From contig JACGCN010000006.1 of assembly GCA_014905825.1 (NCBI GenBank), forward strand, positions 868,001 to 932,000: a stretch of 64,000 nt of DNA. The letters run 5' to 3'. A program made the position numbers and the translations under genes. Numbering within the stretch: the first letter of the stretch is position 1; each line of letters opens with the position of its first letter. The DNA is from Lyophyllum atratum. Its lineage: Eukaryota; Basidiomycota; Agaricomycetes; Agaricales; Lyophyllaceae. The notes below the pieces were generated by a model, which was not told the origin of the DNA, did not search any database, and saw only the letters and a program-made list of their open reading frames with translations. Below, one piece after another: positions 24,102 to 34,986 of the stretch.

Positions 24102-24505
24102 GCTCGCTGCTAGGAGCAGGCTGGTCGTTTAGGAGGTCGTGTTGGAGGCTGGGAAGAAAGTGCAAGTAGTGGTGATGAATTCAGCTGCTGTGCTGCCCGG
24201 TAACACGGGGATAATCGGGCGCCCGGCCAGCTGAGACACGGGTGAAGTCGAATTCAACGGGTATCGAGCGACGCTGAAATCGACTTTGCGGGAATTCAGC
24301 CCCACAGAAAGGAGAAAACCAAAGACAACTCGTGCAACCACTAATAGTTCCACACATTTGTCAAGCGTCGGCTAATTAACGGAGCATGCCGCACTGACAG
24401 CTGCCCTGGCTCACGACAGATTCAAAAGTTCAATGTTCCTATGATATAAAGTGGAGGCCTCTATATACAACTTGTACTAGAATACCTGTCCATCCATCCA
24501 TATTA
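24102..24505. other. intergenic spacer upstream of the disordered-protein gene
   Basis: 404 bp between two minus-strand genes. It should contain the promoter of the disordered-protein gene and the 3' UTR of the complex I gene. No repeat or RNA gene seen. Confidence 0.45.
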
Positions 24506-25583
<1,078 letters not shown>

Positions 25584-25930
25584 GAAGATGGTGGAGGTAG
25601 GACAAGAATTCACGTCTCCCCATTGGCTGGCACAAATCGGAGTTTACCACGTGATCCGCATGCTCCCATTTTTATCAACTTAGACTACCCTAAGCAATAG
25701 GCAGTGAACATCTTGGGAGTCATGTACACTGAAGGGCAGATTATTTACAGCGTTCGCGATAGAATAACTTCTCGCATTTTCACCAGAAGTAGGACAAGCA
25801 TTTTGACCTTTACTGATTTGATTGATTTGTCATCAGCACGTGAAGCCTTTAACGCCACAACAACTTTCTTGTGTGCAACAGCCTCCTGTGCTGTGTTGCC
25901 CTCCTTCACTGTGCTTTCTACCGACCAGGC
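25584..25930. promoter_or_regulatory. divergent promoter, NDUFS7 / API5
   Basis: 347 bp between head-to-head start codons. No further element could be defined. Confidence 0.4.
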
Positions 25931-28216
25931 ATGGAAAGGAGTACCAAGGAGCTGGAACGTGAAGTCAGCGGTATGTTCAACGCTCTGGCGATCAGTTTCT
26001 ACTCATTCAATGGATGTGTCAAAGATGTAATCAGGCGAGCGAAGGGAAATCCGGATAAGACAGGGTCACAAGTAAGGAGTCTTTACTCGGGCTGAGGACA
26101 TGGCTCATCTCTATCAGCGGCGGGATGCATTGAAGCGTCTAGTAGACCTCACACACTCTCCGCACGAGAACCTGAAAATTCTTGCTGCGCAGAACATCCG
26201 CTATTTATTCGTTGATTTCCCTGAACTCGAGGAAGAAGCTATAAACGCCGTCTATGACTTGTGTGAAGACCAGTCTCCCAGGGTAGGGTGGTGTTGCACT
26301 ACTTGTCCTTAATCTTACGCGTGTTGCAGGTCCGGGTAGAAGGATACGCGGCCATTACCCACCTCTCGAATGCGGACCACAAGCTGGTGAAGCGGAATGC
26401 GGACGTTCTATTGCAATTGCTTCAAAGTGGTCAGCTGTGCTGGTCATCACTTATCTGCACTCTTAGATGACGTTATATGTGCAGATGAAGTCGACGAGGT
26501 CAGCGTTGTGAAGAAGGCATGCATGGAGCACCTGGACATGGACCCTAAAGTCACTCTGGGTGTTTTGTGTGATCAAATTGCCCCACTGGATGATACTACG
26601 GACGAAGAGGAGCAAAGCATTCGTGACCGACTTCGCAGTGTTGTTCTGGCTTTTATGACGGGAGAGGCGAGGCGGGCAATCGTGGAACGACATGCGTTAC
26701 CTGGAAGTGATGCGGAAGAGGCTTATATCACTAATCTGCTGACGGTACGTGAACTATCCTTTGCCGTATGTTCTCATTAATGGAATCAACCAGGTGATCC
26801 CTAAATTGGGATATAGCGATGCAGAAATCATTGTCAAGGAGCTTCTAATCCCCCTGAAAGCGTATAAGGCACCTTCACCACGCGGCCACATTCTTCTTCA
26901 AACCATACTGGACAAGGTGGCTGAATACCTCCAGCTGGGAACTCGCTCAGGTGATGCATCGTTGCTGCGTTCCGCACAGCCCTACCTCGATCTCGCGAAT
27001 TTTGTCGTGGTTGAGAAGCAAGCAGCGCCCGCTATTCAACTGTTACGTTTTTACTGCAGCTCGATATCCACCAAGATGACGCTGCAAAAATTCTCTAAAG
27101 ACGATCAGGCGTTGATAGTTAGCCGCCTAGTAGAAACTTTGGCTGCCGCTGATACTCGTCATCAAACTCCGGATGAAGGCCCTTCGTTGGAAGCCCTGAG
27201 TCGGCAGATCATCGATTCCTGCCCTTTCTTATTGGAGGTTCGTGTTTTTTTGTTGCCCTTTCCTTGACATCAGTCTCACCTATACTAGTCGCTGCGACTC
27301 TCTGCGACTTCCCCGCCAAGGTTTATGAATGCTTGCGCTGTACTATTGCGGGCATGTTTACGGGTATGTGCTCTGTTGACGTCACAAGTCTGTCGACGCC
27401 TGACTATGGTGCGCAGCGCAAACGGAATACGAGTTGGACTCCTCCCCCGAACCTTATCACTGCACTGAATAAGGTTCAAGCAACGGTTACCAAGGCACAA
27501 TCTCAAGATGTTTTCGACCTAATTAGGGTTCGCAGTGGGCCTTTTCTCGTTTTATTCGTTTGTATCCAACGTCTTCTTCTCTGTTTCGGCAGTCTCTCGT
27601 TCCACCTGCAAGCACTTCGATAAAACTGCAAAGCAAGCCTACAACTCCAGATACTTCTGCAACACCAACATCGCAATCCGTGAAAAATAATGGCCTTCCT
27701 GCTTCTCTTCCTGAGCGCCCACAAGCCCCGTACCCGGCAAGGCGAATGCATATACAATCGAACGCTCGACCTCAAAATCGTGACCAAATTATGGCCGGCC
27801 CTCGTCCTTCTAGTCCAGTGCCAACAACAGCCAAGCACCAAATTGCTCCTGAACCATCAAACCGGCCGCCGAAGAGACAAAAAGGTGGAGATGATGACGC
27901 GCATGTAGAGGCTGGGCCCTCTCTATTAAGCCGTTTGGGCACAGCCCTATCAAGCACACCGATGCCTCGCGCGAATCCACCAGGCTGGACTGCTGCGCAA
28001 CTGTCTCATGCTGCCGCCGTTGAGAATCTTCCTCTGCATGGAGAATGGTCGATCAGAGGCGCTGCGAAGCTTGGCGACCGGAATACGACTCTGCAGCCGC
28101 CAAGGCAACCGATGCCGACGCCTTCATACTCGCTCTTGGAGCGGCTGGAGGGTGGTTCGACAGGCGGGGAGAATCCCAGGGATGAGTGGGGAAAAAGACA
28201 TAGGGGAAGACCATAG
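25931..28216 (+). CDS. API5: API5-like protein (apoptosis inhibitor 5 family)
   Basis: Nuclear all-helical protein of HEAT/ARM repeats; animal API5 blocks apoptosis and the family has been tied to mRNA export. Exon 1 from ATG 25931 reads MERSTKELEREVS. After two short introns come RRAKGNPDKTGSQ and RRDALKRLVDLTHSPHENLK. Then follow AAQNIRYLFVDFPELEEEA, INAVYDLCEDQSPR, VRVEGYAAITHLSNADHK, CMEHLDMDPKVTLGVLCDQI and VIPKLGYSDAEIIVKELLIP. The C-terminal third is disordered, with a basic stretch (NRPPKRQKGGDDD) that could be a nuclear signal, and ends with GDRNTTLQPPRQP and WGKRHRGRP before TAG 28214-28216. The order of blocks matches API5 throughout. The last two exon joins (about 27235-27625) are approximate. 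Confidence 0.87.
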
Positions 28217-28863
28217 TATATGGTGCCTATCTATCTTATTCTCTATTAGTGAGATATCTATCATGTCCCCGTGCAACTCAGCTTTGGAGTCAGAGGACTT
28301 GTGAAGCGCAAGTTACCTCCCACAGAATTAATCTGTGGCCCCCAACACATCGGTCACATAATTGATCAACGATCAATGTTTGATCCAAAGTCCCGATTTC
28401 GCGTCGTATGCGTTATACGTACTATCCGTCGTCTTCCACTCAATCTGCCTTCAACCTGTCCCGCCAAACGTTCAGCTAATGCTCGCACTTCCCCGGGCCT
28501 TCTAATATGCGAAAAGGACGTATCAATATCAGCGAATAATCATTCACATGAAGATAGTGCCTTGCCGCAATAGTCAAGAACGATTTTCGTCGTAACTACT
28601 ATAGAACTCTTCCTAATCACCTTCTGAATCTGCACCTGCATATCTCCCTTGAGACGGTCAAGCCCGCCAATGCCATCCGCAGCACCCATCCAGAAAGGCT
28701 ATGCGACTGGCCCTTGCAGGGTCTCTGGTCATTACCCCGGATGCATGACAGCTTACATGTCCGAGGGTCTCACTTGATATGAATCACACTATAAGACCAT
28801 GAACTCCTGGAACGCCCAGGGCTCCATCAGGCTCCATCGTACCCCGTTCCCCTCGTCTCCACG
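28217..28863. other. intergenic region, API5 / DOMON-b561
   Basis: 647 bp between two plus-strand genes. Open frames here are short and without motifs. A near-duplicate word CAGGGCTCCATCAGGCTCCATCGTA (about 28818-28842) is the only small repeat noticed. It presumably includes the promoter of the next gene. Confidence 0.45.
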
Positions 28864-30582
28864 ATGGTCAATATTTTATCGACCCTCCTGGTATCAGCTC
28901 TGTTAGTGGTCAATGCCTCAGGAAACGTCCGTGCCGACCACCATCCTTCGCTGTAGTATCTAAATATGTATACTTTCGATAGCTTATCGCTGGACGACAA
29001 ACATCGGTTACCGACAAGCAATGCGGCAGTGTATGTATTGTCTGCATCCGACTGGCTTTTGCTGATTCTGTTATGAATAGTTGATGTGCGTTTCGGCGAA
29101 GGTGAATGGTTCCAATGTAGACTGTGAGTTTGCCCTCCCAAAAAGCCACTTGCCAACAAAGAATTAACTTAATGCGGACTTAGATGTCCTTTCGAGTCTG
29201 GGTAAACGCCCCCTCGGATGGATGGGAATGTCAGTGCATGCAGTGCCATGTATCCATACTTACTCAATTGTATCTTCAGGGGATTTGGTCGAATGATGGC
29301 AAACTCACCCATGGTCATTATGTGGCAAAATGAGGGCAAAGTGATTCTCTCGCAACGCAAAGCTCCTCGAGAACAGATGCCGACCGTGGATCCGAATCCT
29401 CCCCGAATCGCAACTCTTGTCGACTCTTTGTCTTCTGTGAGGACTCTACACAGTAGGAAATGAATTCCAGAGCTCATGTTGCTACAGATCGCGGGAGATT
29501 CCTCGAGCTTCGGATACACAATTCCCGTACGTCCGCGACGCACTTGAGGTACGCCTTCAAGCTAATAGGCCTCACTAGGCCAACGGAGACACCAAGCAAT
29601 TCATAATTTTCGCATACGGCACTCAAGCGCCTGGCTCTTCTGCGGTCGACGCTACCATCACTCAACATGAGGAATTCCGAACCGTTCAAATCAACCTCTC
29701 GGGCACATCGTCGAGCCCGACCACCTCGGGCTCAGGCACCAGTCCAACCAAACAACCCACAAGCGAACATGGCACAAGCCCCTCGGACGACATCCCTCTT
29801 CTGCCCTTTGAACGCATGATTGTCGCCCATGCTATCTTTTTGGTTGTGGGTTTCTTGCTATTCCTGCCAACTGGCGCTCTTGTCGCCCGCTATCTCCGAA
29901 TAATCACACCAACGTGGTTTATTGGCCATTGGACCGCCCAGTTCTTCCTCGGTATGTATGCCCCGGCTGATATTTGGATGTATTATAACGTATCTCCTTC
30001 CATCAGCGGGTCCTGCGATCATCATTGGCGTCGCCCTTGGAATACGAGCAGTCTCAAAAGTAGGCGCACCTCATCTTAGCGACACACACACGGTAACTCA
30101 GTCCCTTCCTTCCCCATCCATGCGTTCCCTACCTGACATAAATTCCAGAAACTCGGTGTTGCCCTCTTTGTTCTATATATTTTCCAAGTTGTCCTGGGCT
30201 CTATCATCCATTGGGTCAAGCCTCGTAACACAACACGCCGCCCTATCCAAAATTACGCACATGCGGTTATAGGTCTTCTAATCATCGCTCTCGCAATGTA
30301 CCAAGTCCACCTCGGGTTTACGGTCGAGTGGCCGAAAGTCACTGGACGGGAACCGCTCCCCCATGGGGTCAACGTCTTTTTCTACGTATGGATCGCGGTA
30401 AGCCCCTTTCTGAAATTGCAAAGAAGTAAACGTTCTGATATTTTTCTACTCTTCAGTTTATCACTGTAGCATACTTTGCTGGCCTGGCACTGCTGCCAAA
30501 ACAGTTCAAGCAAGAGGAAGAGTCTCAACGACTTCCTATCGCGGATGAGCGAGAAGACTATGAATATCGAGACAGAGACTAG
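28864..30582 (+). CDS. secretory DOMON - cytochrome b561 membrane protein
   Basis: Signal peptide (MVNILSTLLVSALLVVNASG) followed by an extracellular DOMON/cellobiose-dehydrogenase-cytochrome-like domain and a transmembrane cytochrome b561 domain: a membrane electron-transfer protein. Exons read TSVTDKQCGSLMCVSAKVNG, YVLSSLGKRPLGWMGMGFGR, MMANSPMVIMWQNEGK, APREQMPTVDPNPPRIATL and TKQFIIFAYGTQAPGSSAVD, then a Ser/Thr/Pro linker. The b561 part begins LLPFERMIVAHAIFLVVGFL, with candidate heme-ligand histidines in VAHA, GHW, IIHWVKP and NYAHAVIGL. The tail is KQFKQEEESQRLPIADERED; stop TAG 30580-30582. Exon 1 ends at a weak GTCCGT donor, placed by frame and family similarity. The family is common in basidiomycetes; redox partner unknown. 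Confidence 0.85.
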
Positions 30583-30929
30583 TGGACAGTAAGTTAGTGT
30601 TGGTCAAGTCAAGTATATTTTGCCGTGTTGTACTTCTGTTATAATTAAGGAGTCCAGCTGAAGTACATACGCTTCCCAAAATCTCATAGCATCTCAGCCC
30701 AGTGCAATGGATAGGCTAGAAAGAATCACGGACAACCACGAGTGGACGAAGGGAGGCCTTGGCTGTTGCGCTTTGTGTCACTCAACTCGTCTTCACCCAT
30801 GATAGTGGTACTAGGGCAGTCCTATCATGGTCACACGGTCGCTATTGAGGTCCGTTGTATCGGACGTGAGTTTGAATGCTTAAAGACCCTGTCACTGCAG
30901 AGGCCGATAGCTTGGCTTGGCGGACTAGA
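30583..30929. other. convergent intergenic spacer
   Basis: 347 bp between two convergent stop codons. No coding or repeat signal. Confidence 0.45.
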
Positions 30930-31920
30930 TTACATCGAAGAACCAAGATACAGCATACTATACAGGACGCTGGGGTTCTTGTCCATGAATTTCTCCTGGA
31001 CAATCCGCGCAACGTCGTCCAGCAGATCTGTACACTCTCCGTGGTCGAATGGCCCTGTACGCCCACCATCTAGTTCAATGACCCTCCTTCCTGTACTACC
31101 CTCTCCGGGCGCAGAGATAAAGGTGCAGTACGCTTGGTCTGGGTGGGCATCCGTGAGGGGCAGCACACTCTGACCTGCGGCGGCCACCGAGGCGTGGATC
31201 TCGGCGAATATCGGGGTATCTTCGAGGAGCTTCGAGCGCTCGGGAATGGGCTTATGGCGGCATTCGTTGAAAAAGGCATGCAGTGGAGATCCAGGTATAA
31301 GAGTAACGTCGGTCTGCGTATATTATAGGGTGACTTGAACTGCAATTAGTAGGTGATCTACGTACGTTGGCTAAACCGTGAATGATAGCCATCGCGCCGC
31401 ACGCGTTGCGAATCTGTACACCCAGCTGCTTCTGAGATCATTATTGGAAGCAGAATGTAAGAATTAACCGCACCGTTTGTTTCATCCAAAATACATTCTC
31501 GTCGATTTTCGGGCCGCCTTCCTGCGCGAGGCGTCCATCCTCGGCATCTCGTCTTTGCCGTGCCTCGTTCCACGGGAACACGAAGATGACTGCTTTCACG
31601 GGACGTGGGATTGCAGATAACAGCTAAAGATTACTCGTCAATGGGTAGCCCTCAGGCCTCAGGCTCGATTCGTGGCTAACCTCAGAATCAAGCCCATACA
31701 GGTCATAAAACTGATCTGAAGGGTCTAGGCCGGCTTGATTGGCCCACTGAGGATATTCCACGGTGTCATAGATTGATAAAGACGCTTGCTGTGGGGACAA
31801 CTCACGCCATTGAATACCTGTAGAGATGATTTGAGAACGAGGATCTGATTTTAGCACTTGAGATTATCTATCAACCTCAGGATTACATTCAAGTGGAACC
31901 CATGGCGCGTTGGTTGACAT
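30930..31920 (-). CDS. ubiquitin C-terminal hydrolase, UCH family (YUH1/UCH-L3-like), atypical active site
   Basis: UCH enzymes remove small adducts from ubiquitin's C terminus with a Cys-His-Asp triad. Here MSTNAPWVPLECNPE (exon 1, 31876-31920) is followed by a 12-nt exon VFNG (31806-31817), WANQAGLDPSDQFYDLYGLD, and LLSAIPRPVKAVIFVFPWNE. The catalytic block MKQT-IRNACGAMAIIHGLAN is fully typical (Gln oxyanion, Cys at codon 31399-31401). Next come TDVTLIPGSPLHAFFNECR, TPIFAEIHASVAAAGQS and RRVIELDGGRTGPFDHGE, with the Asp of ELDG kept. Where the family has an LHF-type block with the catalytic His, this protein reads DQAYCTFIS: the aligned position is Ala (codon 31131-31133). The nearest His residues (in TDAHP) are a few residues earlier. 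So it may be inactive or use a displaced His. Stop TAA 30930-30932. Confidence 0.88.
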
Positions 31921-32065
31921 GCTGAGTCTGGCTAGAACGGGACCAGTTGAAGATGACGCGTCCAGGGGTCGTGACATTAATGAGTGTTACCTAACACGTG
32001 AACAGGTCACAACACAATATTTCACTTCGGCGCCAATTCCGAGGGCGGTGAATCTGAATCGCTCA
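31921..32065. promoter_or_regulatory. short bidirectional promoter, UCH / homocysteine methyltransferase
   Basis: Only 145 bp separate the two divergent ATGs, so both genes must share most of their upstream control sequence. CACGTG is absent, though TAACACGTGAAC (about 31991-32002) contains the related CACGTGA, a word bound by bHLH (Cbf1-like) factors in other fungi; its role here is inference. Confidence 0.5.
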
Positions 32066-33348
32066 ATGCAACTTTATCCAGCATCGCCTGTTGTTCTGGA
32101 TGGGGGGCTTGCAAGTTATCATGAGCTCATGCCTTCCTCCGTCTGACACTTAAATAGGGAACGATGCTTGAGGAGCTTGTTCAAGCCCGGGGGACCCCGA
32201 AGTCACCATTATGGTCTACTCAGCAGGTTTTGGACAACCCAGAAGCCGTGGTTGCGGCTCATCTTGGCTTTCTGCGCGCTGGTGCTAGGATAATCATGAC
32301 CTCTACGTGAGTATTTCCTGTGGTTTACTCGCCCACCACCTGCAATAAGCTCGCGGTGTATCATAGATATCAAGCATCTGTAGAGACATTCAAGAGGGCA
32401 GGATACTCCGAAGATAAGGCCAAACGCACCTATCTCGAAGGTGTCCGTCTTGCCGACAAAGCTCGTGCAGCTTTCGTGAGTGAAACCGACGAGCCAAGCG
32501 TCATCGTGAAGATCGCCCTCTCCCTTGGTCCATTCGGTGCCACTCTTTTCCCTCCTCAGGAATTCAACGGGTACTACCCCCCACCATACGGACCCGCTGG
32601 GTACTTGGACAAGGAACCCAGATATAATTCATTTGACAAAGATGATGCGGAGGCTGAACAAAAGTCTATCGACGCGTTGGCGCAATTTCATTTAGACCGC
32701 CTACTCGTGTACGCGCGAGACCCGAAAACGTGGCGGATGATTGATATTGTCGCGTTTGAGACAATTCCACTTGTACGGGAGGTGAAGGCGATCCGCAAGG
32801 CGGTGGCTTCCTTACAGAACGCGTTGGCGGCAGAGGGTGTGGACCTTGTGCCGAAACCCTGGTGGATATCTTTTGTACTTCCGACTGGGAAGTGTCCAGA
32901 AACTGAGTTTCCGGGAGGGCCAAATCTGACGGTCCGCGACCTCGTCTCTGCTGCTCTGATCTGGACCCCTACTTCAGGGATGGCAAGCACCTCCGGACCT
33001 ATGGCAACCCCAACAGGCGTCGGGATTAATTGTACAGCGCCGGGGCTTATACATGGCCTCGTGCAGGATATGTCGGAGGCCGTAGAGCAAATGCGTGATT
33101 CCCCTCAGCACGCACCATGGCTTGTTCTTTATCCCGACGGCGGGGATGTCTACGACATACTCACTCGATCTTGGGTGGTTGCGTCAGACGACAGGAGAGC
33201 TACATGGGCAGCGGATCTCAAACAAACCGTTTGTGAGGTGTCTCAACGTTTTCCTAGCGTGTGGGGCGGAATCGTGGTTGGAGGGTGTTGTAGGACAGGT
33301 CCTGATCAGATTCGCAGGTTGAAAGAGCAACTTTTCCCTACTTCGTAG
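32066..33348 (+). CDS. homocysteine S-methyltransferase (MHT1/SAM4 type)
   Basis: Zinc enzyme that makes methionine from homocysteine using S-methylmethionine or S-adenosylmethionine as methyl donor. Three exons: 32066-32110 (MQLYPASPVVLDGGL), 32158-32306 and 32367-33348, giving 391 residues. The N-terminal DGGLGTMLEEL loop and AGARIIMTSTYQAS are family hallmarks, as is FETIPLVREVKAI. The zinc-ligand cysteines are in GVGINCTAP and GGCCRTGPDQI near the C terminus. It is longer than bacterial relatives because of an inserted Pro/Tyr-rich loop (PPQEFNGYYPPPYGPAGYLD). Intron 1 has a GC donor (GCAAGT...ATAG, 47 nt); removing it restores the conserved GGLGTM, so the non-canonical site is well supported. 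Divergent from the UCH gene across 145 bp. Confidence 0.93.
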
Positions 33349-33872
33349 CCCTGAAAATTTAACATTCTCACTACTTGGTTCCTACCGTAAGTGTCAGACG
33401 TCTACTTCTGACATGCACCCCTCAATCGTGTTCGGTCCTCTACCCCGACCAGGCGCCAGGCGCTTGGCTTGATGTCACTCAAGTATGTATCACAGGTGGC
33501 ATTCTCGTCGCGGTTTCGTCAAAGACTTCAAAATGGCTAGATGATGCTCTAGCGATACGGGACCTAACCCATAAAGATTCTAGCTCGACTTTAGGATGCA
33601 TTCCAAGCAAGATGCATGCATGACGGTAGCCAATATGAGAACAGTTTACAGAATGGATGAACAATTGATGCGCTGTCTGTCTAGGAGAGACTAGGAACAG
33701 TCTACTGCGGCCTCGGGCCTCAGGGACGCATATGTATAAGACTGAGATGCAATTCTTTGAATGAGAGACAATCCTTGCCTCCTTTTCCTTTTCCTACTTG
33801 GTACGTTTGGCCAAGTCTGCATCGTGCGTCACAAGTCGGCTGAAGCTTCCAACAGTCTCCACCAATTGAAAC
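33349..33872. other. intergenic region upstream of the second secreted protein
   Basis: 524 bp. Open frames present are short and motif-free. Probably the 3' UTR of the methyltransferase gene and the promoter of the small secreted protein. Confidence 0.45.
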
Positions 33873-34153
33873 ATGAGGTATACGAGCTTCTTGACTTTGG
33901 TCGCCTTCTTGGCCTGCCCTAGTATTGCTGCATCGATACCGAGTGCAGTGGCGTATCCGCAGTGCTTTATCGATACAGACTGCTCCTACGTTCAGCCGAA
34001 CCAAATCTGCTGCTATCACCGAGGAGTATGACAAGTTGATAACATTTGAGGAGTAGCGCTTACTGATATGTTGCCTGCTCTTAGACTGGTGGAGTAGGAC
34101 CTGCGCTGTGTCTCACACAACGGCAATGCGACGCTACGGTAAATGGATCTTGA
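33873..34153 (+). CDS. small secreted cysteine-rich protein
   Basis: A 73-residue protein in two exons (33873-34025 and 34085-34153; intron 59 nt, GTATGA...CTTAG with CTGAT branch-like site). The signal peptide is MRYTSFLTLVAFLACPSIAA. The mature region is about 50 residues with six cysteines: YPQCFIDTDC, NQICCYHRG, GPALCLTQRQC and the end DATVNGS. The C-x5-C...CC...C-x5-C spacing suggests disulfide bonding. It is unlike the six-cysteine protein at 6246-6693 in sequence. No known family recognised. Size and composition fit fungal effector-like or antimicrobial-like secreted proteins; this is a class resemblance, not an identification. Confidence 0.7.
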
Positions 34154-34886
34154 TACACGTCTTCTTACTTGTCTGATTCGGTGTTTCGCTCCTTAGTGAG
34201 CGAAAGACACGTCCAAAAAACTTGGGTGCCGGTGGGGATTAGCGTGCAACGAGGTTGGCGACGTTCGGCTTGGATACGGAATAGGACCAGCATCGTTGAC
34301 GCGAAGAACCCATTTGCTTCTGCGCCAGGGATATTTCATAATTGTGAATGGGATGAGGTTCAGCGTGTTTCAAGTCTTGACCGCGATTCGTGAAAGTTGT
34401 GACGGTAGTTTAGGGGAGGGCCTGACCGTGCATGCCACTGAGTAGGGGACTAAGGACGTGGCCGGCAAAAGTTTCATGGCCGATTGCAAGGGTAGCTTTG
34501 ATCCATGAGGATAATAGGTCAGCGTAGTGAGGCAATTGTTGGTTGGGCCGAACAATGTTCGAATCGAAGCGCGGTCGCCGGTGACCTCGCGTACTCTGGC
34601 CACGTGCACGTGGATTATCGCCAAAGTCCTGTTCTTGTTTTGTCGGCTAGTAGGTCAAAGCTGCTGAACGTGTTGCCAAAGCTCTCCCTACGCAGCTCCA
34701 TCAAGGTCGATTTCTTCGCCTTGTCCAGCAATTTGTTCCCTATTCTGAACGGAATCTCCAAGTTAGGAGTCTTTTGTGTATTTACGCCACGCGAATCGCG
34801 ACAGTTGTCTGCCAAACTTCCTTTCAACCTCCCGACACTTGGGCCACCACAGGTCAAAGCTCTCCTCTGGTCATCGGGGCTTGAAA
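34154..34886. other. intergenic region upstream of the Chk2-like kinase
   Basis: About 730 bp with only short open frames (for example plus 34505-34903) that have no recognisable motif. No repeats noted. Confidence 0.4.
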
Positions 34887-34906
34887 ACGCGTCTTTGCTA
34901 TAAAAG
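34887..34906 (+). promoter_or_regulatory. MCB-like hexamer and TATA box upstream of the Chk2-like kinase
   Basis: ACGCGT (34887-34892), the MluI cell-cycle-box core bound by MBF-type factors in yeasts, sits directly before TATAAAAG (34899-34906), about 80 bp from the kinase ATG. The arrangement suggests G1/S-linked transcription; this is inference from motif and position. Confidence 0.45.
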
Positions 34907-34986
34907 CCCAGAGTTCTCAACCAATTCGCCGTACAATCACTCCTCTCTGTCTATCGGCCTAAACCACACATAGTTCACTCACCATA

